NCBI RefSeq assembly: GCF_023091745.1
Contig: NC_068935.1
Coordinates: forward strand, 63,016,724-63,080,723
Reading direction: 5' to 3'
DNA length: 64,000 nt
From: Budorcas taxicolor
Lineage: Eukaryota > Chordata > Mammalia > Artiodactyla > Bovidae
Position 1 is the stretch's first letter. Every line of letters starts with the position of its first letter. The notes under the pieces are model-generated. The model was not told the DNA's origin. It worked only from the letters and a program-made list of their open reading frames with translations, and made no database searches. The position numbers and the translations under genes are program-made. Positions 35,288-57,816 of the stretch are shown here, piece after piece.

Positions 35288-35930
35288 CGGCATCCGATCC
35301 CATCACTTCATGGCAAATAGATGGGGAAACAATGGAAACGGTGTTAGACTTTATTTTCCTGGGCTCCAAAATCACTGCAAATGTTGACTGTAGCTATGAA
35401 ATTCAAAGACGCTGGCTCCTTGGAAGAAAAGCTATCACAAACCTAGATGAGTATTAAAAAGCAGAGACATCACTTTGCCAGCAAAGGTCCATCTACTCAA
35501 AGCTATGGTTTTTCCAGTAGTCACATATGGATGTGAGAGATGGACTATAAAAAAACCTGAGCGCCAAAGAATTGATGTTTTTGAACTGTGGTGTTGGAGA
35601 AGACTCTTGAGAGTCCCTTGGACTGCAGGGAGATCAAACTAGAAAATCCTAAAGGACATTAGTCCTAAATATTCATTGGAAGGACTGATGCTGAAGCTTC
35701 ACTACTTTGGCCACCTGATGTGAAGAACTGACTCACTGGAAAAGACCCTGATATTGGGAGATTGAATGCAGGAGGAGAAGGGGACAACAGAGGATGAGAT
35801 GGTTGGATGGCATCACCGACTCAATGGACATGAGTTTGAGCAACCTCTGGGAGATGGTGAAGGACAGGGAAGCCTGGGATGCTGCAATCCATGGGGTTGC
35901 AAAGAGTCAGACACGACTCACTGGACAACA
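35288..35930 (+). mobile_element. BovB LINE, 5'-truncated copy
   Basis: Begins at the 'cccatcacttcatggcaaat' block of the reverse transcriptase region and runs to the 3' terminus ('cagacacgactcactgg'). Stops and frameshifts break the reading frame. Confidence 0.9.
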
Positions 35931-36419
35931 CCACCTGTCTGTGAGTACCAAGCCCTGGGCACCATGCCCTCTCTCAGTGGCCTTTCCTGCAATGCTGGGT
36001 GTTGTGGTGCCCAATAGATGAAGCTGGTGGGTGGTCCTACTCTGGAGCTGCCAGCCAGGCACCAGGCAGCGGGGAGACTGCTAGTGCTTAGAAGACACTG
36101 TTTACGTCTTTCTCAGAGCAGACATTTTGGAAATGCTGGTTTAATGAGTCCTCCTGAGGGCCTAATGACACATTCATCAACCCCAGGGACACCACAGTGG
36201 TGCAGGGCCAAAGGCCCAGGACTCCTCCCCAGTCTTCTGTGCTTCAGGGGGCGGCTTTGTTTCTCCGGGAATATTTTTTGACGGGGACTTAAGAGAGGAT
36301 GAGACCCTCGCAACTCACGCGCCCCAGTGCAGAATGTCTCCTCTGGGCCCTCCTGCTGGTCCCCGGGGCAGCTCCCACAGCTGCAGTGCTAGTTCCTGGT
36401 GTTTGCTTGGCTCCTCGCG

Positions 36420-36844
36420 CCAACTGTAGGCACCCAGAACCCGCGCCCTTAGCTGACCCCTCACTGCCCTCTCTGTGCAGACTCTGCATGCAGAGTTGTC
36501 AAGTGACAGGGCTCACGGGGGCCTCTGTGTTCATGCCCTTGTGCTGGCATCTCCTGCCTCTACTCCCGAGTAGGCACCCGGAGCTGAGGTGACAGGTGAC
36601 TGTTCTCAGATGGGACCTCTTGCCTGGACCCTAGATTAGGCAACTGGGTCACCAGTGACAGTTGAATGCCCTCATCCAAGGACACCTCTGCCACTGCCAG
36701 AGTAGGTACAAAGGTGTGCCTCAGTGAGGCCCTAAGGACTATTCAGAGATGAGGGGACCAGTGACTGTCCTTATAGGGCCTCCCGCCCTCAAGCTTGTGC
36801 CTCCTTGTAGGCACCTGGAATGGAGGTGACAGTTGAATGCTCTT
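36420..36844 (+). repeat. Degenerate minisatellite, left part
   Basis: Loose tandem units of about 65-110 bp, each opening with 'gtaggcacc' or a variant (36426, 36570, 36629 and 36808 regions) followed by 'ggtgacagttgaatgc'-like sequence. It is cut by a BovB insertion and resumes at 38694. Confidence 0.55.
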
Positions 36845-36854
36845 AACCAGAACC

Positions 36855-38683
36855 AGTAAAGGAGAAAGGGAAAGATATACTCAATTGAACGCAGAGTTCC
36901 AAAGAATAGCAAGGAGAGGTAAGAAAGGCTTCTTAAGTGAACAATGCAAAGAAAGAGGAAAACAATAGAATGGGAAAGACTAGAGATCTCTTCAAAAAAT
37001 TAGAGAGACCAAGGGAACATTTCATGCAAAAATGGGCACAATAAAGGACAGAGGTGGTATGGATCTAAGAAGCAGAAGATATTAAGAAGAGGTAGCAAGA
37101 ATATACAGAAGAACTACACAAAAAGGTCTTAGTGACCCAGATAACCGCGATGGTGTGATCACTCACCTAGAGCCAGACATCCTTGAGTGTGAAGTCAAGT
37201 GGGCCTTAGGAAGCATCACAATGAACAAAGCGAGTAGGGGGTGATGGAATTCCAGTTGAGCTGTTTCAAATCCTAAAAGATGATGCTGTAAAAGTGCTGC
37301 ACTCAATGTGCCAGTAAATTTGGAAAACAGCAGTGGCCATAGGACTGAAAAAGTCAGTTTTCATTCCAATCACAAAGAAAGGCAATGTGCCAAAGAATGT
37401 TCAAACTACCCTACAATTGCTCTCATTTCACTTGCTAGCAAAGTAATGTTCAAAATCCTTCAAGCTAGGTTTCAATAGTATGTGAACTTAGAACTTCCAG
37501 ATGTACAAGCTGGATTTAGAAGAGGCAGAGGAACCAGAGATCAAATTGCCAACATCTGTTGGATCATAGAAAAAGCCAATTTCAGAAAAACATCTACTTC
37601 TGCTTCATTGACTACGCTAAAGCCTCTGACTGTATGGATCACAACAAACTGGAAAATTCTTAAAGAGATGGGAATACCAGACCACCTGACCTGCCTCTTG
37701 AGAAACCTGTATGCGGGTCAGGAAGCAACAGTTAGAACTGGACATGGAACAACAGACTGGTTCCAAATAGGAAAAGGAGTATGTCAAGGCAGTATATTGT
37801 CACCCTGCTTATTTAACTTATTTTCAGAGTACATCATGAGAAATGCCAGGCTGGGTCGATCACAAGCTGGAATCAAGACTGCTGGGAGAAATATCAATAA
37901 CCTCAGATATGCAGATGACACCACCCTTATGGCAGGAAGAGAAGAGGAACTACAGAGCCTCTTGATGAGGCTGAAAGAGAAGAGTGAAAAAGCTGGCTTA
38001 AAACTCAACATTCAAAAAACTAAGATCATGGCATCTGGTCCCATCACTTCATGGCAAATGGATGGGGAAACAATGGGAACAGTGACCGACTATTTTCTTG
38101 GGCTCCACAATCACTACAGATGGTGCCTGCAGCCATGGAGTTAAAAGATGCTTGCTCTTTGGAAGAAAAGCTATGACAAAACTAGACAGCGTATTAAAAA
38201 GCAGAGACATCACTTTGTTGACAAAGTTCCATCTAGTCAAAGCTATGGTTTTTGCAGTAATCATGTACAGATGTGAGACTTGGACAATAACAAAGGCTGA
38301 CTGACAAAGAATTGATGCTTTCAAACTGTGGTGCTGGAGAACACTCTTGAGAATCCCTTGGACAGCAAGGAGATCAAACCAGTCCATCCTAAAGGAAATC
38401 AACCCTGAATACTCATTGGAAGGAGTGATGCTGAAGCTGAAGCTCCGATACTTTGGCTACCTGATGCAAAAAGCCTTTTCTCATTGGAAAAAACCCTGAT
38501 GCTGGGAAAGACTGAGGACAGGAGGAGAAGGGGACGACAGAGGATGAGATGGTTGGATGGCATCACCGACTCAATGGACACGAGTTTGAGCAAACTTCAG
38601 GAGATGGTGAAGGACAGGGAAGCCTGGCGTGCTGCAGTCCATGCATTCTCAAGGAGTCGGACGTGCCTGAGTGAATGAACAAC
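36855..38683 (+). mobile_element. BovB LINE with reverse transcriptase region and target-site duplication
   Basis: Long 5'-truncated BovB copy flanked by 'aaccagaacc' at 36845-36854 and 38684-38693. An open stretch at 37482-38144 encodes the RT palm, including the catalytic YADD (NINNLRYADDTTLM), then loses frame near 38100. The remaining C-terminal part continues in another frame (38098-38304) and stops early. The element is therefore dead. It is separate from the shorter BovB 0.9 kb upstream. Confidence 0.9.
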
Positions 38684-38693
38684 AACCAGAACC

Positions 38694-38990
38694 TTATGCC
38701 TCTTTTGCATTGCAAGCTCCTAGAGCTGAGATTACAGCTACTGTCCCTCTCAGGTCCTTCATTGGCACCGGGCATCCGGTGATAGTCGAGCATCCTCACC
38801 AGGGCCCTCTAATCTCTGCCACAGGTAGTGCCCAGATCTGAGCTATCCACTAACTGCTCTAGCCTGGGCCCTCTGTCATGGTAGGGACACTCAGGATCAG
38901 CTTGGGGGTCCCCACCCTACCCTCCCTGCTCCCATGTAGTTATCACATGTTGGGGGTCCACAAAGAGCTTAGTCTCTCCTCCACGTCCGG
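38694..38990 (+). repeat. Degenerate minisatellite, right part
   Basis: Continues the array interrupted by BovB: recurrent 'agggccctct', 'gtagtgcccagatctgagc' and 'gtagggacactcaggatcag' blocks. Confidence 0.5.
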
Positions 38991-39205
38991 TTCCTGCCCT
39001 ACGTGGATCCTCCATGCTGTTGTGTCCCACTCAGTGACGCCATGCCGGAAGGCTTTCCAAGGGGCTTGGGACGACTCTCTAGAACTCAACTCTACTGGGT
39101 CCCCCAAAGTCTGTAGGTGCCTGTGGAGCTGTGTGAGGGGGCTCTGAGCACAAAGACCCCAGCGGGGTCAAGAAAGGCTTGTTTCTTTCTTTCTTTTTCT
39201 CCGGA

Positions 39206-39413
39206 GGGCTTCCCTGGTGGTTCAGATGGTAAAGAATCCGCCTGCAATGCCGGAGACTGTGGTTCGATCCCTGAGTGAGGAAGAGCCCCTGGAGAAGGGA
39301 ATGGCAACCCACTCCAGTACTCTTGCCTGGAGAATTCCATGGACAGAGGAGCCTGGTGGGCTACAGTCCACGGGGTCGCAAAGAGTCAGACATGACTGAG
39401 CGACTAAGCACAG
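39206..39413 (+). repeat. Bov-tA SINE
   Basis: Nearly full-length, well-preserved plus copy from 'gggcttccctggtgg' to 'catgactgagcgactaagc', preceded by a T/C-rich run. Confidence 0.93.
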
Positions 39414-40724
39414 TGTCTGGCCTTTGTGGGCGCACAGCTGCTCCACAGCGTCCAGGACAGGACAGGACTCTCTGTTGCTATGCAGGAGCCAGAGCATCAG
39501 GCGGGAGCGAAGGGGTCTCTAGGTCCCCCTCTGCGACTCTGGACTACTCACTGCCCCTTCCCCAGGCCACTGGCACAGGGAAGAGAACCAAGGTCAGCAT
39601 CCCCACACCAAATGAAGCGTGGTCTCTCGGCCTGTCCACACAGGGCTTTCTCAGCTGCTCCGTGTAGACCTGAAGGTACCACGGGGTCTGGATTCCAGCT
39701 GTCCCTGGCCCAGCAAGTCCCTTTCTGCTCAATCTAGGTCCACGTGAACCCGGTGGTCTCCCTACACAGCCCAAGCTCAAGTGAGGAGCCACAGTGGCCA
39801 AGCTCTTGCCAACAAACAGCCTGCGGGCCTGGCCCTGCGGTCACAGACCTCCCTGGCTCTGTGACCCCTGAGCCCTGCCAGCCGTGGGAACCTGGGTAGT
39901 GGACCTTGCCTGCTCAGGTCACATGTTGGGCGGCTGGCTTGGTCCCTCCACGAAACATCCCGGCAAACGAGGAGCATCCTATCTGTTTGCTTTGGGTCAG
40001 CCACACGTCCCAGAACTCAGGCCTAGGGCGGGGACAATAGGAGCGGCTGTAGCCCCCTTCCTGATGCTTGGTTGAGGGGAAGGGCCGGACAGACACCCGG
40101 GGGTGGGGGGCGCTGCCTTTGGGGGACAGGCTCACCTGGCCCCTTGTGATCTGCCCTCGTTCAGCAATGAGGCGTGTGCAGAGATAATCCAGCTAGTTGA
40201 GATTAAGGTCATCCTTCGGGAGATCGGGCCTCCAGTCCAGGATGACTGGTGTCCTTGTCAAGGGAGAAGCTTATGTGAAGATGGAGCCAGAGGCGGCCAG
40301 GCTCAAGGAAGCCAGCACATCCCCTGGAGGGCGCCTGCTCTTGGTCTCAGGCGCGAAGGCCAGCTGTGTGCCTCTCCGTGGTGCCAGACTGTCGTATGCC
40401 CTGGACTTGCCTGTTCCCCTTGGTTTATGTCCCCAAGTCCCTTAGCCTCTCCTTCCTAAATACTTTGTCATGGCGGGGGTGGGGGGGAAATGAATGAAAG
40501 GAACATGACCTGTTCTCGTGCCACAAGTGGTCTTCTGACAAGATCCTACGGCTTGGTTGGGGCAGGATGTGCGGTCAGGGGTGGAGGTAATCCATGTGCC
40601 CACCCAATCTGGTGGTCAAGGGAAGTGGGTGTTGGGGCAAGTCGATGCTGTGGACAGGGCAGGTGGGCAGGCAGCTGCAGGGCCGCCCTTCCACGGTCAC
40701 AGGAGGCAAGAAAGGACCCAGAGC
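39414..40724. other. Spacer downstream of the G6PD 3' end
   Basis: GC-rich single-copy-looking sequence; no exon recognised on either strand. Confidence 0.5.
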
Positions 40725-40744
40725 CGAGTGGCTTAGTTTGCTGA

Positions 40745-40750
40745 TTTAAT
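40745..40750 (-). terminator. G6PD: G6PD poly(A) signal (ATTAAA on minus strand)
   Basis: TTTAAT on the plus strand; the 3' UTR runs 41312 to about 40728. It contains a long C-rich block on the transcript (about 40870-40795 on the minus strand). As I recall it, the human gene also uses ATTAAA. Confidence 0.75.
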
Positions 40751-41312
40751 GGCACTTTGCTGCTTTTGCTTTTCCGGTGGTGAGGGTGCCACCTTGGGGG
40801 TGGGGGTGGGGGTGTGTGGGGGTGAGGTGGGGTGGCTGTGGAGTGCTGAGTTATGGTGGGGGGGTCTGGGGGGCACACGGACATTTGGAGGGCCCAGCGC
40901 AGGGAGGGCACTGGGCGACATGGACATCCCTTCCGTGGGGGGACCAGGAATGTGGAATGGCGCTGAGACTGGGGGTGCGAGGGCCCCATCCCCGGCCTTC
41001 TGAGGACCTTGCCCCTGTCTTCCCCAACTATAGCCCTCCTCTTGATTGTTCCAGGCGGCAGGGGGGCTCAGTCCCGGGGACACAGGCTGGCTGGGGTGGG
41101 GTGCGGGTGGGGTCACAGTGCTGGCTGGCCGAGGAATGTGACTGGGCTGAGGGGTGGAGGGGCGGGTGGACGGGTGGGGGGGTGGCCCCAGCCCGGGGCA
41201 GGAATGTGGGGCTGAGGGCAGTGGTCCCGAGTCCTCTGGAGCTGGGCCGGGTGGGGGGGGGTGCGGAGCGAGAGAGGTGGGCGGGGCCAGGGCGCACGGG
41301 AGGGGGACCGGC

Positions 41313-52744
<11,432 letters not shown>

Positions 52745-53339
52745 GGCGCTCTCTAGTGAAAGAAAAACTCAGTTGACAAGGCAGGAGCTGAGAGGAGCAC
52801 TGAGAAGCTAGCCCCTTTCTGGAGGAGTCCTTTGGGCTCTCCTCCAGCAGATGTTTCATTACTGAAACCACTGACTGTGAATACCTGGGGAGCAGGATGT
52901 TCGGGAAATTAGAAACTGCTGGCCCTGGGCTCCGGCCATCCTCTCTGGGCAACCTTCTTCTGTGGTGTATATTACAAAATGACCCAAAACATTACTGGAT
53001 TCTTACTAGGGCCTCAGCTCTGGGGCGACTGAGTAAAACGCCGCTGGCGCAGCGTACGATCTGCCTAAGACCATGTCACCCAGGATGCAGGCAGAAACTC
53101 CACAATGAGCTGGAGCGAGCGAGGTAGTGCAGCCGATGGGAGTGTCGCTCCAGCCCTCCTCCTGCCACGCTGGGCAGACCCCCGGCAAGTCCCTGGCCCT
53201 CTCGGGGTCTCCGTCTCCTCGGGTGGTCCCATGAGGGCAACGCAGGGTACCAGATTGGTTAGGCCCTCTGGATTTTGCCCCGTTCTTAAGTTTGGGCAAT
53301 CAAAGTGCCTCGTAGCGCCGCGACCGCCCACTCGGTTAC

Positions 53340-53425
53340 CTGTGCTTCGTTGCTCTCGCCCGTCACACTCGCAGACCCCAAGTCCCCGGCCGTTTCCCCG
53401 GGCTGAGCCCCGCCGGCCCATTTAA
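53340..53425 (-). promoter_or_regulatory. G6PD: G6PD core promoter and non-coding exon 1
   Basis: On the minus strand a TTAAAT box (53425-53420) lies within GC-rich sequence and is preceded upstream by GC boxes, as known for the human G6PD promoter. Transcription should start about 25-30 bases downstream (near 53395), and exon 1 ends at a GTAACC donor (exon edge 53340). It joins the coding exon 2 acceptor TAG (53-AGAGCGCC) at 52755-52753. The flanking CpG island extends to about 54.3 kb and is shared with IKBKG. Confidence 0.75.
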
Positions 53426-54120
53426 CCGGCGGGGGCGGGAGCCTGGGCTGAGCTGACCGGCCTCAGGCGAGATACGGGGGTGTGGCCTCCGCGGGCCCCT
53501 CCCTCGTGGGGCGGGGAAGGTCGAGGGCGCGGGCAGGTGCGTGCGCATCCCGGCCAGGCCGGGCCCCCCCACCCCCCCGTGGAGGCCCCAGCCCTGGCCC
53601 GCCCTGCCCTTCGAGCACCTGCGCCGGCCGCTGAGCCGCGGGCCGCCTGCTGTCTCGGCTGCGGCTGTGCCGTGTCCCCGCTACCTCGCGAGTCCGCCTG
53701 CAGCTCCCCGCAGCTCGCCCGTGTCCCCATCCCTGGCCCGACCCCGCCCCTAGAGTCCGGCTGTCGGCGCAGGGCCCCGGGGAGGTTCTGCGTGCTCGCG
53801 TGGGCCTCCACTTCCGCCAGCTGCTTGACCCTGCCCTTCGACCCTGTTGGTGGGTGGGGTCTTCTGCAGCTCCGTCCCCTCGCCAGACCGGTCGCCGGAG
53901 CAGGTCAAATCAGCCCTATTAGATAACAGCCTCGTTGTGGTTCCAACCCTAGCGGGAAGGGGGACGGCCCTGCCGGAGAGACAAGGGGGAATGCAGGTCG
54001 CGACGCTAATTACTGGGGAATGCCCCGCGGGCCAACCAAGGCTTGGTGGGTTCAGGTTTCCGCTTTGGGCAGCCTCTCTCACTTTCCGCCGGCCGGCCAG
54101 GCAGGGGCGGGACCTGAGCG

Positions 54121-54293
54121 TTTTACTTCCGGATCCGACAGCTTAGACACCGGAAGCCGGAAGTGAGAAGTTGGCAGAGGGAGAAGGGAAGGGCTACAGC
54201 GGAACTCGGACTTTCTCGGAGCGCCGGGGGTCCGAGGAACGCTCGGGGCCCGCCGTTCCCGCCCTTCTCACGTCGGACCGACTCAGCTGACAG
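54121..54293 (+). promoter_or_regulatory. IKBKG: IKBKG promoter (triple ETS site) and non-coding first exon
   Basis: Three ETS cores sit within 45 bases: ACTTCCGG (54125-54132), ACCGGAAG (54149-54156) and CCGGAAGTG (54157-54165), with no TATA box. A donor CAG|GTGTGG closes a probable non-coding exon at 54293. The position is head-to-head with G6PD, about 0.8 kb from its start site, as for the housekeeping promoter of human IKBKG. The region 53430-54120 between the two is CpG-rich spacer. Confidence 0.65.
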
Positions 54294-54792
54294 GTGTGGC
54301 CCTCTTCCGAAGACAGGGTACCATCGGTGGGCGTTCTGCCGCCTCCGACATCCCCTCCCCGGATGACCAGTCTTCTCCCTCCTGTTCGGTCCAGCCGGGT
54401 TCTGCTGCGCACTTCCAGAGCACCGGCGGAGGCAGGCCGATTGAGGACTCAGGTTACTTTGGCGGCGAGCGGGTTTGTTTCCGCCTTTCCTCCGCCAGCG
54501 CCGAGTCTGACCACACCCCTAGTTTGTGAATGACTCTTCTAGGTCGGAGACATTTTCTGTTCATCATCTGTGCATTTCAGGTTAAAGTTCTTTAAAAAGG
54601 CGTTAAATATGACTTGCCAGCTAAGTACCTCACCTCATGTGCATCATTTTGCTCCTTTGCAAAACGATGAATGTCTCCCGGACCTCGTATCATTTCTGTG
54701 ACTTGAGGCTGAATGGGCCATCCTGACATGTTAGAGGAACTCAGTAACGAGGCCGCTATACCTGGAGTAGAGTGAGCGAGGGAATGCTTAGA

Positions 54793-55058
54793 GTGGGAGC
54801 CGGTTTGATTCCTGGGTCGGGAAGATCCGCTGGAGAAGGGATAGGCTACCCACTCCAGTATTCTTGGGCTTCCCTGGTGGCTCAGCTGGTAAAGAATCCG
54901 CTTGCAATGTGGGAGACCTGGGTTCGATCCCTGGGTTGGGAAGATGCCCTGGAGAAGGGAAAGGCTACCCACTCCAGTATTCTGGCCTGGAGAATTCCAT
55001 GGACTGTACAGTCCATGGGGTCGCAAAGATTTGGACACAGCTGAGCGAGTTTCACTTT
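54793..55058 (+). repeat. Bov-tA SINE with partially duplicated head
   Basis: A first head fragment (54793-54867, 'gtcgggaagatccgctgg' to 'ccactccagtattctt') is followed directly by a full copy starting 'gggcttccctggtggctc'. Confidence 0.9.
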
Positions 55059-55659
55059 AATGGGAGAACAGATAGCGCACGGCCTTGTAGGTGGTGGTAG
55101 GGACTTTAGGTTTTAAGCTGTCGGCAATGAGGAACCATGGTAGGGATCCCAGCAGAGGAGGGATGTGATCAGAATCACCTTTCAGGCTGACTGGTCTGGC
55201 GCGGTGGGGAGAACTGACTATGGGGGCGGCACGTGTAGGAGCCGGGTGACTTTTAGGAGGTTATTACAATAATTACCTGAATAGTGATGTTGCTCTTATC
55301 ATTTTATTGTGTAAAATTTCAAAGGCATAGAAAAGTATAATAGTCTAGTAAATTCAATGTACTCACTTCCCAGCTTCAACAGTTATCAACTCGTGGATAT
55401 TTTTAATTCATACGCCTCAAAAACAGCTTTGTTGACATATAATTCACATACCTCGCAAATCACTCATTTAAAGTATACAGTTCACTGGTTTTTCAGTGCA
55501 TTCACAGACTTGTACAACTATCACCATTAATTCCAGAACATTTTCATCACTCCAAAAAGAAACCCCATGAACTTCAGCCATCACTCTCACCACCCCATCT
55601 ACCCTGCTCTAAGCATCCACTAGTCTTTCTGTCTATGTATTTACCTGTTCTGGACATTT

Positions 55660-56250
55660 CATGTAAATGGAGTCATAATATGTGGTCTTTTGTGAGTTGT
55701 TTCTTTTTATTAACATAATGTTGCAGCATGGGAATGTACTAGATTTTGTCTATTCATCAGTTGATAAACATCTGGGTCATTTTCACTGTAGCTGTTTGGA
55801 GTAATGCTGCTACCAACATTCCTGTGCAGACATGAGTTTTCATTTCTTTCAGGTAGATACCTAGCAGTTCACCCATTATTTAGAACCAAGTCCCAGACGC
55901 CATGTGATTTCTTTCAATAAAAATTTCTGTGTGCATCTCTAAGAAATGACTTTGAAAGAAACAACCACATCAGCACTATCACATGTAAAATAGTACCATT
56001 ACCGGCTAAGTGTCATCAAATAGATTCTAAGATACATCTTGACAGGATTTCCTGATGAATCCGATGTGAGCTGTGAGACAGATGGGAATCAAGAAGGACT
56101 TGAAGGTTTTGTCCTGCCAACTAGAGCATGGGTTAGCCATCTATTGGTAACAAGGAAGGCCATGAATGGAACTGGCCTCTGGGGATGATCAGGAGTGTAG
56201 TTTACCGAGGTTAGTTTTGAAAGGATGACTGGATATCCAAGTGGAGATCT
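55660..56250 (+). repeat. Direct duplication, copy 1 (IKBKG intron 1)
   Basis: L1-like sequence passing into non-L1 sequence ('gaaatgactttgaaagaaac', 'gtgtcatcaaatagattcta', 'gacttgaaggttttgtcctg'). It matches 62395-62985 in the same orientation and block order. Similarity is strongest at 55790-56240. Confidence 0.85.
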
Positions 56251-56924
56251 GGCATTTGATGTGTGAGTTGGGCGTTCAGGAAAGAGTTCTGATTTGGGGC
56301 ATCATTAGCATTAAGATGAGGGCTACAGTTTTGAGTCTGGATGGAATTAGTACTGGAGTGACTGAAATTAGAGAAAAAGTCCCAGGACAGAGCCCTAGGG
56401 CACAACCACATGAAGGGCTGGGTTAATGAGGATGGACCAATGAAAGCCTGAGAGAGAGCAGCCAGTGAGGTAGGCGGGAAACCAGTAGAGTGGGCTGTTC
56501 TGGAATCAGGGATCAGTGATCCATCAGATACTGCTAATGGGTTAGTAGGGTGTTCAGTGAAGCATCAGTGTAATAGTGAAATGTCCATGCTCGTCTGGTG
56601 TTCAAGTCTCTGGCTGCAGCTCAGGCCCTACTGGAAACTTCTTTTGGGATTAGCTTCCTCTTCATGTAGCCAGTCTTGGGTAGGCCTTAAAAGGGCTCCA
56701 GGTTGATGCTGTCTGGCGTAGACTCCCTCTCTACTCCAGGTCACAAGAGAACACAAATGGCTCAGCCTTTCTCTGCCTCCCTGCCTTCATCTGTGAGCCC
56801 AGGCCCTGCTTTCAGATGTCTCAGTACACGTCAAACACAGGATGATCCACTTCAGCCCTTCTGTTCCAAAGAACACTCACCAGGCTCTGAGTGATCTCTG
56901 TGAAGACCCTCTTACTTGGTGTAT

Positions 56925-57385
56925 GGATTTCCTAGGGCTGCTGTAAAAGATAGCCACAAGTGGGGGCGGGGGTTTAAAACAACGGAAGTTTATCCTTTCC
57001 TGGCTCTGGAGACCAACAGCCTGAGGTCAAGGTGTTGGTAAGGCTGTGCTTCCTTCGGAGGCTCCAGGGCAGGGTCCTTTGGGGTTTGTCTAGCCTGTGG
57101 GGGCTTCAGGTGTCCTTGGGCTTGTGACCACATCCCTCCTGTCTCTGCCTCTGTTTTCACGTGGCGTCTCCTCTGTGTCTCTCCTCTTCTGTGTCTCATA
57201 AGGACACTTGTTGGATTTAGGGCCTTTCTCATCCAGGATTATCTTATCTCCAGATCCTTAATTTTATCGCATCTGCAAAGACCCTTTTCCGCAGTTCACA
57301 GTCACAGGTTCTGGGTGTCATAAGGTATGTAATAAGGTATGTCACATGGACATACCTTATTGGGGGTTATCATTCAACTCACTAT
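56925..57385 (-). mobile_element. MLT1A-like solo LTR
   Basis: Reverse orientation: 'ttcctagggctgctgtaaaa' and 'ggtttaaaacaacggaagtt' at the left, down to 'cagtcacaggttctgggtg'. A perfect 13-bp inverted repeat (57331-57343/57349-57361) lies near the right end. It carries no coding capacity. Confidence 0.7.
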
Positions 57386-57816
57386 ACTAGGTGAGGGGCC
57401 ACTCACCTCCACTCATGCTTGGAAGTGTGTGTGTGTGGGGTAGGATTCCCAGCATACCGACACATCCCTCCAAAACTAATTTTCTATGTGATTTCTCCTC
57501 TCTGATGACGTTCTTAACTTCAGCTTACAGTTTACAAGCAGTGCTTTTCATGACCTTTCCAAGCCCCACAGAAGTGCCTGCACCTCCCTTAGGAATGGGA
57601 CTATGTGCTACCTCTTAGACCAGAAAGCCCATGTTAGCATCTCTTTCCACTTGCCAGCATGCTCATCATTTTGCTTGAAGTGTGATGCCAGGACTCCTCG
57701 TTCTGCAGGGTAGGAGAATTCTGTATAGGTCTCTTCATATCCTACCCCTGCTAACTCTCTTTCAGGCCCTGACGTGTTGGATGAGCAGGCCCCCCTGAAA
57801 GAGTCCACTGTGTGAG

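Noticed and set aside
37482..38144. 220-residue ORF with a YADD motif as a possible host gene
   Set aside because: It is the broken reverse transcriptase region of a BovB LINE with target-site duplications.
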